A stretch of DNA of 17,790 bases. Source: an uncultured Lachnospiraceae bacterium. GTDB lineage: Bacteria > Bacillota > Clostridia > Lachnospirales > Lachnospiraceae. Numbering within the stretch: position 1 is the first letter of the stretch; each line of letters starts with the position of its first letter. This document shows, piece after piece, positions 7,031 through 14,864 of this stretch. The notes under the pieces were generated by a model. The model made no database searches and was not told the DNA's origin. It saw only the letters and a program-made list of their open reading frames with translations. Made by a program: the position numbers and the translations under genes. The stretch lies in assembly GCA_934370915.1 (NCBI GenBank), contig CAKRNI010000031.1:1-17790 (forward strand), written 5' to 3'.

Positions 7031-7038
7031 AATTATGA
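7031..7038. repeat. Target-site duplication, left copy
   Basis: AATTATGA, repeated exactly at 7172-7179 on the other side of the miniature element. Confidence 0.8.
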
Positions 7039-7171
7039 GTAACTATTCAGTACCTTCATAGTTACGTGCAAAAATCCATTCCAGATCAGCTTCGCTGATG
7101 GGATTTTTGCCTTCCAGCCTATGTTTTCTTACGGTCAGCGCAGCAAGTGCGCAGACCTACTGAACAGTTAC
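7039..7171. mobile_element. Miniature inverted-repeat transposable element with IS66-like ends
   Basis: This 133-bp non-coding element is bounded by inverted repeats matching at 13 of 14 positions (GTAACTATTCAGTA at 7039-7052, TACTGAACAGTTAC at 7158-7171). Perfect 8-bp target duplications flank it. Ends starting GTAA plus an 8-bp duplication are the known hallmarks of the IS66 family, so it is probably a non-autonomous derivative moved by an IS66 transposase elsewhere. Internally it has a hairpin at 7039-7065 (GTAACTA/TAGTTAC), a terminator-like hairpin at 7068-7110, and a stem at 7133-7157 (GGTC-GCGCA/TGCGC-GACC around an A-A mismatch). The duplicated target includes the stop codon of the neighbouring amidohydrolase gene. 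Confidence 0.8.
7068..7110 (-). terminator. Terminator-like hairpin inside the miniature element
   Basis: The outer stem is GCAAAAATCC/GGATTTTTGC (10 bp) and the inner stem ATCAGC/GCTGAT with a 3-nt loop. It is symmetric enough to work on both strands and is the first terminator-like structure after the peptide-import operon. The T run lies in the stem, so strength is uncertain. Confidence 0.45.
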
Positions 7172-7179
7172 AATTATGA
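7172..7179. repeat. Target-site duplication, right copy
   Basis: AATTATGA, identical to 7031-7038. On the minus strand it reads TCATAATT and contains the final Ser codon and the TAA stop of the M20D amidohydrolase. Confidence 0.8.
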
Positions 7180-8376
7180 TTTCTTCTCTTTATAAAAATC
7201 CGGGATCTGCTGTTCATGGAATCTGCGGATTTCCGCCTGGAACTCATCGCTTGACAAAATATCATATCCTGTCATCGCAAGACCCTTCGCACCTTTCAGG
7301 CAGATTTCCTGAGCTTCTTCACTTTTTGCAGCATCCGCATACTCTTTCGTATGAGCCTGAACCGTTTTATCGTCGGTGATCGACAGATAATCATGGATCG
7401 CCGGAATTTTTATAGAAACATTGCCGATATCTGATGATCCGTACTGTGCCTTCGGATCCGGCCACTTCATCTCAATTCCCAATGTCTCCATGTTATCTTT
7501 AAATGCCTGACACATCGGCCGGTTCGGATAACGCTCCGCTGATATCTCACCCCAGCTGATATCCGCTTTTGCTCCGGTCAATTGTTCCGCGTTTCTGACA
7601 CAGAGTTTTATTACATCGATCAGCTCTTCGATTCTCTTCATGGTATCCGCGCGGATACAGAATTCACAATCTGCTGATGCCGGAATCACATTGGCCGCAC
7701 TTCCGCCATTCGAAATAATTCCATTGATATTATCCTGCGGGTCAAAAGTCGGCCGCATCAGATCGATCTGCTGGAAAACATGAATGACAGCGCTCAGTGC
7801 ATTGATTCCGTTTTTCGGTACGGAAGAATGTGCGCCTTTTCCGGTAAAGTGTACTTTTACGGAACAGGCCGCCCGGCCTCCGCGTCCTACAAGATTTGAA
7901 CCACCGGATGACGGATGCATCATCAGGGCAAAGTCAACATCATCAAACGCCCCATTTTTCAGAAGCTTTACCTTTCCGGCACCGCCTTCTTCCGCAGGTG
8001 TTCCTATGATACATACTTTTCCCGGGAGATCTTCCATCACGGAAGCGAGCCCCAGAAAAGCCCCCGTCGAACACGTTGCGATTAAATTATGACCGCATCC
8101 GTGTCCAACTCCTTTCAATGCATCATACTCTGCCAGAAAAGCTACGGTCGGACCCGGTTTTGATCCTTCTTTTTCAGCCCGGAACGACGTTTCCAGACCT
8201 CCGTATCCCTGTTCCACACGGTATCCGTGCTTTTTCAACACATCACTGATATAGCTAAGCGCATGAAATTCCTCGAATCCCAATTCCGGATCATCGTGGA
8301 TCTTTCTGGATAATTCTTCAAGTTCTTCCCTGTCCCGATCAATTTCGCTCAGGATTTTACTTTTTCTCTCTTCCAT
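7174..8376 (-). CDS. M20D amidohydrolase/dipeptidase (AbgA/AbgB/PM20D2-like)
   Basis: This 400-residue zinc-dependent amidohydrolase cleaves amide-linked amino acids; relatives act on p-aminobenzoyl-glutamate, N-acyl amino acids or beta-alanyl dipeptides. Metal-site motifs visible are GHGCGHNL (91-98, with C94 and H96), AEEGGAGK (E129/E130), H154 and the C-terminal SSDIGNVS...H328. The lid/dimerisation domain begins near 172 with KVHFTGKGAHSSVPKNGINAL. There is no signal peptide, so it is cytoplasmic. The ATG at 8376 has AAGGTGA upstream. It is the last gene of the import operon, 22 bp after the CapA-family gene, and would hydrolyse the imported compound. Its stop codon lies inside the duplicated target of a miniature transposon, leaving the protein intact. 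Exact substrate is not assignable. Confidence 0.92.
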   Translation of the reverse strand: MEERKSKILSEIDRDREELEELSRKIHDDPELGFEEFHALSYISDVLKKHGYRVEQGYGGLETSFRAEKEGSKPGPTVAFLAEYDALKGVGHGCGHNLIATCSTGAFLGLASVMEDLPGKVCIIGTPAEEGGAGKVKLLKNGAFDDVDFALMMHPSSGGSNLVGRGGRAACSVKVHFTGKGAHSSVPKNGINALSAVIHVFQQIDLMRPTFDPQDNINGIISNGGSAANVIPASADCEFCIRADTMKRIEELIDVIKLCVRNAEQLTGAKADISWGEISAERYPNRPMCQAFKDNMETLGIEMKWPDPKAQYGSSDIGNVSIKIPAIHDYLSITDDKTVQAHTKEYADAAKSEEAQEICLKGAKGLAMTGYDILSSDEFQAEIRRFHEQQIPDFYKEKKS

Positions 8377-8398
8377 ATCCGCTCACCTTCTATCTTCT

Positions 8399-9694
8399 TT
8401 AAAGTCTGATCGTTCCTACGCCGTCTTTAATTTCCATCTCAGTTCCGTAAGGTTTTGAAAGCTCTGCCAGGTATGCCAGTACGTTCTCATCGCCGGTCAT
8501 CACCGGAACTCCTTTTTGCGGCCTTTTTTCCGTCATTCCAAGAGAAATCGGATACAGTTTGATTTCTGTCAAATGTCCATCTTCCATGGTCCAGCCTGCC
8601 ATCACAGATAACCAGATCTCCGGAAGCACTCCGTATCCGGCCGTGCCGTTTTTACTGCGGGCATCCATATAGGCACCTACCTTGGTATCCAGGGGCATTT
8701 TTTTATTTATGTATGCATCGTAAGGCTGCTTTTCCACAGTTTCTGTCTCAAAGAGGAAATTTCCCAGACTGTAGAAGATCGGAGCTCCGTGATAGATCTC
8801 AATTCCACGAAGTTCATGCGGTCCGTGTCCGATTACCGCATCTGCTCCCGCATCCACACATCTTCTTGAAAATGTCTCAAGGAACATGGATGGAACCGTT
8901 GTGTCTTCCCCATCTGTCTCATGACCATGAAAGCTTACAAGAACGATATCTGCCTGTTTTTTTGCCTCAATGATCTCCTTCTCGACACGTTCCATATCAG
9001 CCGGGAACGGAACGCTCTCGATCCAGTCTTTTTCATCCAGCACAAATTTGTATGTGCCAAAGGGCAGTGTTCCGGAAGCCGGCGGATTCTGATATCCATT
9101 TTTTACGGACCGCTCCATTGTTGCGTTGATCTTTGTAATCGTCGCCAGTTCTTCTGCTTTCTTATAATTCTCTTCCGTGACATGGTAAATCGTTTCATAA
9201 CGAAGAGGATTTAATCCCGGTCTTCCGATCAATTCCGCGCTCTGTCCACCAGCCATTCCTGACTCATGGAAGCTTGAAGAGACTGCAATCATTGCGACAC
9301 GTCCGTTTTTCGTCTCCAGATAGCATGGTTTTGATGCCTCGGAAAGATTTTTTCCTGTTCCGGCAAAGACCATGTCTCTCTCTTCGAGATTCCGGATAGT
9401 CGCGAGAACTCCTCCATGACTGTAATCGCAGGAATGATTATTTGCCGTATTAAACAGATTAAAACCAAACGATCTCATATCATCAAGGGTTCTTGGATCT
9501 GCCATTGCCCAGGTTCCTCCGGAAAATGCCGCCGGATATCCTTCCTCATTATGGAATGTCATCTCCAGATTCGAAAATTTCACATCATACTGGCTGATCA
9601 CATCTCTGACCTGATCAAATCCTTCATAACCGCCTTCCGGAAATCTTCTTGTGATAAACGCATCACCCGTAGCGATCAATGTCATTGTCTTCAT
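8399..9694 (-). CDS. CapA-family protein (poly-gamma-glutamate capsule-type, metallophosphoesterase fold)
   Basis: This 431-residue protein of the CapA/PgsA family (PGA_cap domain, calcineurin-like phosphoesterase fold) shows family motifs in order: TGDAFI (D11), SNLEMTF (N42, E44), TANNHSCDY (N85, N86, H87), FHGHE (H256, H258), IGHGPHELRG (H290, H293) and FYSLGNFLF. These residues correspond to the metal-site histidines, aspartates and asparagines of the fold. Unlike capsule PgsA/CapA proteins it has no N-terminal membrane anchor or signal peptide, so it is probably cytoplasmic. It lies 3 bp after the PepT-like peptidase and 22 bp before the M20D amidohydrolase. GGAGG precedes the ATG by 11 bases. 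The setting suggests hydrolytic processing of an imported peptide or gamma-linked compound rather than capsule synthesis. Enzymatic role unknown. Confidence 0.85.
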   Translation of the reverse strand: MKTMTLIATGDAFITRRFPEGGYEGFDQVRDVISQYDVKFSNLEMTFHNEEGYPAAFSGGTWAMADPRTLDDMRSFGFNLFNTANNHSCDYSHGGVLATIRNLEERDMVFAGTGKNLSEASKPCYLETKNGRVAMIAVSSSFHESGMAGGQSAELIGRPGLNPLRYETIYHVTEENYKKAEELATITKINATMERSVKNGYQNPPASGTLPFGTYKFVLDEKDWIESVPFPADMERVEKEIIEAKKQADIVLVSFHGHETDGEDTTVPSMFLETFSRRCVDAGADAVIGHGPHELRGIEIYHGAPIFYSLGNFLFETETVEKQPYDAYINKKMPLDTKVGAYMDARSKNGTAGYGVLPEIWLSVMAGWTMEDGHLTEIKLYPISLGMTEKRPQKGVPVMTGDENVLAYLAELSKPYGTEMEIKDGVGTIRL

Positions 9695-9697
9695 AAT

Positions 9698-10963
9698 CTA
9701 TTTTCCCTCCACAACAGAATTTGTCTCTCCGTCGATTCCTGCTGCCATCATCAATACCATAAATGCCTGCTGAACTGCCTTATATGAGTCGATGATCGGA
9801 AACTTTTCATGAACACTGTGATTCATTATATTCTTTCTATTCTCATCCGGTGCAAACGCGCGTCCAAGACAGATTGATGGAATTCCTTTCGAAACCGCTA
9901 CGTTCGCATTTGTGCAGCCGCCTTTATGGAATACCGGCTCAATATCCAGAGATTTCAAACCAAGCCATGCGGATTCTACCAGTGGTGTATGGGAATCCTG
10001 GGTTCCGCCCGGAACCTGACTGATCAGGTTTTTATCCCAGGTGATCTCATCTTTTCCCCATTTTTCTGTTTCTTCCCGGCATGCTTCTTCGATCGCATCA
10101 AAGATTTTTGTGCGAAGCTTTGCAAGCTCCTCCGGTGAATTTGACCTGAAATTAAATTTGATGGTTGCCTGCGATGCGATCGCATGCACTCCGGCCGCAG
10201 TTCCACCGTGGAAATTGGAGACACAGAAGCTTGTCTTCGGATCTGATGGAACTGTAAAATCAGCGATCTTCGCAACTGCTCTGGCTGCTGCATGGATCGG
10301 CTGTGCCATCTCGCCAAACGATCCAAACGCATGACCGCCGATACCATAAAAGTTGACCTCATAGGTCTCTCCGCTTGTCGCCTCAAAGATCAGTGCGCTC
10401 ATGTCATTGTTATCAATTGTGAGTGAAATATCAATATCATCATTATCATTCAGGAAATCCTTCATTCCGCCGAGACCGCCCATACCTTCCTCGCGGGTAG
10501 TTGCCACAAATACAATGTCTCCGAATGTCTTGATCTCATTCTGATTCAATGCTCTTAAAAGTCCCAACAGCATTGCCAGGGCTCTCGTATCATCACCGAT
10601 TCCCGGTGCGTAGAGGAATCCGTCCCTCTCCTCTACACCATGTACCGTTCCAAATGGAAAGACTGTATCCAGATGACCCTCGATCAATACTTTCGGCCCT
10701 TTGCCGCTTCCTCTTCGAAGGCCAACGACATTTCCACCGCGGTCAATGTGAACATTTTCAAGGCCGAGGGCTTTAAATTTTTCCATCATAACCGCAGCGC
10801 GTTTTTCTTCCTCTCTCGTCGGAGCCTCTATGAGAACCAGTTCTTTCTGCTCTTCAATCGTATTCCTCTCGTCTTCCTGTATAAATTTCATGGCTTCCTT
10901 TACACATGGAATACTCATTGTATATTCAAACTGTTTTTTTACCCTCTCTGATACCTGATACAT
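9698..10963 (-). CDS. M20 family metallopeptidase (PepT-like)
   Basis: This 421-residue dinuclear-zinc aminopeptidase/dipeptidase of clan MH, nearest by motif to the peptidase T-like group, has first-metal motif EGHLDT (H97, D99), bridging-Asp segment PGIGDDTR (D124/D125), catalytic and ligand pair TREEG (E158/E159), then LTIDNND. The final histidine region is NHSVHEKF near the C-terminus. A dimerisation lid with FYGIGGHAFGSFGEM lies in the middle. There is no signal peptide, so it is cytoplasmic. The ATG at 10963 follows TAGGAGGATAAAGC. It starts 17 bp after the ATPase gene ends, in the same operon. It would degrade peptides delivered by the ABC importer; co-occurrence with an M20D enzyme suggests two-step hydrolysis. 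Confidence 0.92.
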   Translation of the reverse strand: MYQVSERVKKQFEYTMSIPCVKEAMKFIQEDERNTIEEQKELVLIEAPTREEEKRAAVMMEKFKALGLENVHIDRGGNVVGLRRGSGKGPKVLIEGHLDTVFPFGTVHGVEERDGFLYAPGIGDDTRALAMLLGLLRALNQNEIKTFGDIVFVATTREEGMGGLGGMKDFLNDNDDIDISLTIDNNDMSALIFEATSGETYEVNFYGIGGHAFGSFGEMAQPIHAAARAVAKIADFTVPSDPKTSFCVSNFHGGTAAGVHAIASQATIKFNFRSNSPEELAKLRTKIFDAIEEACREETEKWGKDEITWDKNLISQVPGGTQDSHTPLVESAWLGLKSLDIEPVFHKGGCTNANVAVSKGIPSICLGRAFAPDENRKNIMNHSVHEKFPIIDSYKAVQQAFMVLMMAAGIDGETNSVVEGK

Positions 10964-10980
10964 GCTTTATCCTCCTATAT

Positions 10981-11949
10981 TCACTCACTCAAAAAATCCT
11001 TCCACAAATGACAGGAAACAAAATGACCCGGTCTGACCTCCATAAGCTTCGGACATGACTGATGACACTGATCACAGGTGTAAATACATCTCTTTGCAAA
11101 TCTGCACTCATCCGGCGGATCGATCGGAGAACTGATCTCTCCTTTTAAGAGAATTCTTTCCGGACGGCTGATTCCAACTTCCGGGATCGGAATCGCGGAG
11201 AGAAGTGCCCGCGTATACGGATGGATCGGATGATCGAAAAGCTCCTCTGTCGGTGCCTTCTCGATCAGCTGACCAAGATACATAACTGCAATCTCGTCTG
11301 CAAAATGATTAACAACCGAGAGGTCATGCGTGATAAAAATAAAGGTCAGTCCCATCTGTTCTTTCAGATCCTGAAGAAGGTTCAGGATCTGTGCCTGAAT
11401 GGACACATCCAGTGCGGATACCGGCTCATCGCAGACAATAAATTTCGGGTTCATCGCCAGCGCTCTGGCAATTCCGATTCTCTGTCTTCTTCCACCGTCA
11501 AGCTCATGCGGATATGTATTAACAAGACGCTGCGCGAGACCTACCGTTTCCATCAGTTCCTTCACGCGTGCCTCAATTGCTTTTTTGTCCTTCAGGATCC
11601 TGTTCTCTATGATCGGCTCTGCGATCGTCTGGCTGACCGTTTTTCTCGGATCCAATGAAGAAAAAGGATCCTGAAAGATGATCTGCATGTCACTTCTCAT
11701 CTTTCTCATTTCAGCTGCACTCAGAGAAGTGATGTCTTTTCCGTCAAAGAGCACCTGTCCGGATGTCGGCTCTAATAATCTCAGGATCGCACGACCGGTT
11801 GTCGATTTACCACAGCCGGATTCTCCTACAATTCCAAGCGTTTTTCCCCTCTCGATCGTAAAACTCACGTCATCGACCGCATGCAGGGTTCCCCTGGCTG
11901 TTTTAAAATACTTTTTCAAATTTTTGACTTCAAGAATCGTATCAGCCAT
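10981..11949 (-). CDS. Dipeptide/oligopeptide ABC transporter ATP-binding protein (DppF/OppF type)
   Basis: This 322-residue ATPase is the second of the two ATP-binding subunits of the importer. It has Walker [10 protein letters not shown] (42-50), Q-loop [13 protein letters not shown], Walker [12 protein letters not shown] (171-181) and an H-loop at FITHDL. The signature reads ELDGG (149-153), with Asp where the canonical motif has Ser, a variant known in this subfamily. The C-terminal OppF-type tail has clustered cysteines ([18 protein letters not shown]), a possible Fe-S or metal site. The ATG at 11949 is preferred: GAGGGGG precedes it and it gives the normal [11 protein letters not shown] start. 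An upstream in-frame ATG at 11994 would lie deep in the preceding gene. The two ATPase genes overlap by 8 bp, indicating translational coupling. Confidence 0.94.
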   Translation of the reverse strand: MADTILEVKNLKKYFKTARGTLHAVDDVSFTIERGKTLGIVGESGCGKSTTGRAILRLLEPTSGQVLFDGKDITSLSAAEMRKMRSDMQIIFQDPFSSLDPRKTVSQTIAEPIIENRILKDKKAIEARVKELMETVGLAQRLVNTYPHELDGGRRQRIGIARALAMNPKFIVCDEPVSALDVSIQAQILNLLQDLKEQMGLTFIFITHDLSVVNHFADEIAVMYLGQLIEKAPTEELFDHPIHPYTRALLSAIPIPEVGISRPERILLKGEISSPIDPPDECRFAKRCIYTCDQCHQSCPKLMEVRPGHFVSCHLWKDFLSE

Positions 11950-12943
11950 TCTTTTTCCCCCTCTCGATATGGAAATCTTTGTCTTCATATGCAAGGCAGG
12001 CAGCCTTATGTGTTCCTGTGAATGTTACAAGATCCGGTCTTCTCTTTTTACATGCCTCTGTTGCATAGTTGCATCTCGGAGCAAACGCGCATCCTTCCGG
12101 AAGATCCGTCGGATCCGGCATCAGACCATGGATCGGTCGAAGTCTTGCCGTTCTGTTTTTAATATTTGGTAATGAGTTGAATAAACCTTCTGTATATGGA
12201 TGGAGTGTATGATTGAACACTTCATCCAGGGTTCCTTCCTCGATGATCTTTCCGGCATACATAACAGCCACCCTGTCACACGTCTCTGCTACGATACCCA
12301 GATCATGGGTGATCATGATCACTGATGTATTCTTTTTCTCTTTCAGTTCTCTCATCAGGTGAAGGATCTGTGCCTGAATCGTTACATCCAATGCGGTTGT
12401 CGGTTCATCCGCAATCAGCAATTTCGGACTGCAGGCAAGAGCGATTGCAATAATAACTCGCTGCTTCATTCCGCCGGAAAACTGATGCGGATATTCAATC
12501 GCACGTTCTCTCGGAATTCCAACGAGCTCCAGCATATCTTCCGCTTTCTTCCAGGCTTCTTCATGATTCACCTTTTCATGACGGAGCAGACTCTCTGCGA
12601 TCTGCTGTCCCACGGTAAATACCGGGTTCAGCGAAGTCATCGGATCCTGGAAGATCATAGATACGAGTGTTCCACGGATATGCTCCAGCTCGGATTCATT
12701 CATCCCGAGAACATCTTCCCCGCAGATCTCCATTTTATCGCATTCCATAACTCCCGGAGGAGAATCGATCAATCTTAAAAGAGATAATGCTGTAGTTGTT
12801 TTACCTGCACCCGTCTCTCCAACAAGGCCAAGCGTTTCTCCCTGTTTCAGCTGGATATTGACACCGTTTACAGCCTCAACAGTATCTTCCTCCAGTTCAT
12901 ATTTTACACGAAGATTTTTGAGTTCAAGAACATTCTCTGCCAT
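11942..12943 (-). CDS. Dipeptide/oligopeptide ABC transporter ATP-binding protein (DppD/OppD type)
   Basis: This 333-residue ATPase subunit works on the cytoplasmic face of the peptide importer. It has Walker [10 protein letters not shown] (42-50), Q-loop [13 protein letters not shown], signature FSGGMKQR (155-162), Walker [13 protein letters not shown] (175-186) and H-loop MITHDLG. The C-terminal extension carries a four-Cys pattern C-x5-C-x6-C-x17-C, like the [4Fe-4S]-binding tail described for DppD proteins. The start ATG follows AGGAGGGCGAAT. It lies 10 bp after the DppC-type permease and overlaps the next ATPase gene by 8 bp. Heterodimer with that second ATPase is expected. Confidence 0.95.
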   Translation of the reverse strand: MAENVLELKNLRVKYELEEDTVEAVNGVNIQLKQGETLGLVGETGAGKTTTALSLLRLIDSPPGVMECDKMEICGEDVLGMNESELEHIRGTLVSMIFQDPMTSLNPVFTVGQQIAESLLRHEKVNHEEAWKKAEDMLELVGIPRERAIEYPHQFSGGMKQRVIIAIALACSPKLLIADEPTTALDVTIQAQILHLMRELKEKKNTSVIMITHDLGIVAETCDRVAVMYAGKIIEEGTLDEVFNHTLHPYTEGLFNSLPNIKNRTARLRPIHGLMPDPTDLPEGCAFAPRCNYATEACKKRRPDLVTFTGTHKAACLAYEDKDFHIERGKKNG

Positions 12944-12953
12944 ATTCGCCCTC

Positions 12954-13835
12954 CTATTTCTTTAATTTTGGATCAAGGGCATCGCGAAGGCCATCACCCA
13001 TCAGATTCAGTGCAAGTACCGTAATCATGATCGCAAGTCCCGGGAACAATGTCATATAAGAATAGTCACGGATATATTTTCTTCCTCCTGATAAAAGAGC
13101 TCCCCACTCCGGAGACGGAGCCGGAACACCAAGACCCAGGAAGCTGAGGCTCGATGCAGAAATGATCGCGGATGCTACCCGGAGCGTTGCCTGAACAATA
13201 ATCGGAGACAGGCAGTTCGGAAGAATATGTTTAAATATGATCTTTCGGTTGTTAAGTCCAATTGCCTTCGATGCTTCCACGTATTCCTGGTTCCGGACAG
13301 TAAGGACAGCCGCTCTTGTAATCCGGACAAACTGGGGAACACTCGTAATTCCAACCGCAAGCATCAGGTTCCAGATACTCTGTCCAAGTACGGAAACGAT
13401 AACGATCGCCATAAGCATATTCGGAACTGATCCGAGAATATCCGTGCCGCGCATGATCAATTCTTCCAGCCAGCCTCCGAAGAAACCTGCGATAGCTCCC
13501 AACGTTACGCCGATAACAAGACCGATCGTCACGGCAACCAGACCTACTGAACATGAAAATCTTGTTCCGTACAGGATTCTGCAGAAAATATCACGGCCAA
13601 GTTCATCTGTTCCAAACCAGTGAGTCGCATTGGGGCTCTGAAGACGTTCCGCAAGATTCTGACCAATTACCTGTGTGTCGTAATCAAGAAGGAAATCTGC
13701 AAAAACAGCAATAAATATAATAACAAGGACGAGCATTCCGCCAAGCATCGCACCTTTATTTTTCCGGAACTGATGCAGTACCTCAGCCATCTGGCTTCTT
13801 GCTTTTCTCGGAGCGTTTTTTACCGTTTTAGCCAT
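12954..13835 (-). CDS. Peptide ABC transporter permease (DppC/OppC type)
   Basis: This 293-residue inner-membrane permease has a charged cytoplasmic N-terminus and a first transmembrane helix at about 34-52 ([21 protein letters not shown]). The DppC periplasmic motif [21 protein letters not shown] follows, then five more hydrophobic segments. The EAA coupling loop is recognisable at [24 protein letters not shown], followed by [10 protein letters not shown] and the conserved [16 protein letters not shown] ending. Length is normal. The start has GGAGG seven bases upstream and overlaps the preceding permease gene by 8 bp, suggesting coupled translation. Confidence 0.95.
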   Translation of the reverse strand: MAKTVKNAPRKARSQMAEVLHQFRKNKGAMLGGMLVLVIIFIAVFADFLLDYDTQVIGQNLAERLQSPNATHWFGTDELGRDIFCRILYGTRFSCSVGLVAVTIGLVIGVTLGAIAGFFGGWLEELIMRGTDILGSVPNMLMAIVIVSVLGQSIWNLMLAVGITSVPQFVRITRAAVLTVRNQEYVEASKAIGLNNRKIIFKHILPNCLSPIIVQATLRVASAIISASSLSFLGLGVPAPSPEWGALLSGGRKYIRDYSYMTLFPGLAIMITVLALNLMGDGLRDALDPKLKK

Positions 13836-14781
13836 TCTTTTTCCTCCTTTTTACGGTTGCATACTGTGCCTTGATCCGTGGATCCACCGCTGCATATAAA
13901 AGGTCAACGATAAGTAAAACAATACTTACAAGAATTGTCGTCATAATAATACTTCCGGTTACCAACGGAGTATCTCTCATGTTTAAGGAATCGACGATCA
14001 GACGACCGACTCCCGGCCATGCAAATACAGTTTCTGTCAGGACACTTCCTCCAAGTACTCCCGCTAACTGTGTTCCCATGATCGTAATGATCGGGATCAG
14101 AGCATTTCGGAGCGCATGAGACATAATGACTGTTTTTTCCGAGATTCCCTTTGCTCTGGCAGTTCTTAAATACTCCTGCTTCAGAACATCCAACATCGAC
14201 GATCTTGTCGTTCTGGTCAGTGTTGCCATCAGACCTGTACCGATTGTGACAGCCGGAAGTACAATCGACGACAGCGTCTGGTCACCTCCCGATGGGAACC
14301 AATGAAGATTGAGGGAAAATGCGATGATCAGCAGAAGGCCCAGCCAGAAGTTTGGCATCGATAGTCCAAGCATCGCCAGAATCATACTGATATTATCCTG
14401 AATACTTCCCTGCTTCGTCGCAGAATAAATACCCAGAGGAACTGATAAAAGGATTGAAACAAGAATAGATGCAAAAGAAAGTTTAATAGTTGCCGGAAGT
14501 TTTTCTACATATGTAGAAAACACATCGGTCTTTGACACATAAGAAACGCCCATATCTCCATGGAGCATTCCGATCATATAATCTGCATAGCGCAGAACCA
14601 CCGGCTTATCAAGTCCAAGATCATGACGGATCTCCGCGAGCTCCTCAGTGGTCGCACCCTCCGGTGCCATAAGATCTACCGCATCTCCGGGTGCCAGATC
14701 CATGATAAAAAACACAAGAAATGAGACGCCGATGATAACCGGAATCATCATGAGTAATCGCTTTATAATATAACGATGCAT
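13828..14781 (-). CDS. Peptide ABC transporter permease (DppB/OppB type)
   Basis: This 317-residue inner-membrane permease opens with the family signature YIIKRLLMMIPVIIGVSFLVFF (first helix). It has the DLAPGDAVDL and LGLDKPVVLRYADYM regions, then five more membrane segments. The EAA loop is at EYLRTARAKGISEKTVIMSHALRNALIPI, followed by GSVLTETVFAWPGVGRL. Together with the DppC-type subunit it forms the membrane pore. ATG 14781 has AAGGAGG six bases upstream. It lies 83 bp after the binding-protein gene, with a strong hairpin in between. Confidence 0.96.
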   Translation of the reverse strand: MHRYIIKRLLMMIPVIIGVSFLVFFIMDLAPGDAVDLMAPEGATTEELAEIRHDLGLDKPVVLRYADYMIGMLHGDMGVSYVSKTDVFSTYVEKLPATIKLSFASILVSILLSVPLGIYSATKQGSIQDNISMILAMLGLSMPNFWLGLLLIIAFSLNLHWFPSGGDQTLSSIVLPAVTIGTGLMATLTRTTRSSMLDVLKQEYLRTARAKGISEKTVIMSHALRNALIPIITIMGTQLAGVLGGSVLTETVFAWPGVGRLIVDSLNMRDTPLVTGSIIMTTILVSIVLLIVDLLYAAVDPRIKAQYATVKRRKKNG

Positions 14782-14825
14782 AGGATCCTCCTTTGCTTTC
14801 TTTCGTATTCTGACTCATATTAGTT

Positions 14826-14847
14826 GCGGACCGCAATGGCGGTCCGC
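14826..14847 (-). repeat. Intercistronic hairpin between binding protein and permease genes
   Basis: A perfect 9-bp GC-rich stem GCGGACCGC/GCGGTCCGC with loop AATG. No T run follows on the minus strand, so it is unlikely to stop transcription. Such stems commonly protect the 3' end of binding-protein mRNA, raising its level over the permeases. Confidence 0.6.
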
Positions 14848-14864
14848 TGATAAGATTCCTGCAT

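Noticed and set aside
14826..14847. Rho-independent terminator after the binding-protein gene
   Set aside because: There is no T run after the stem, and the downstream permease genes have no promoter of their own that I can see.
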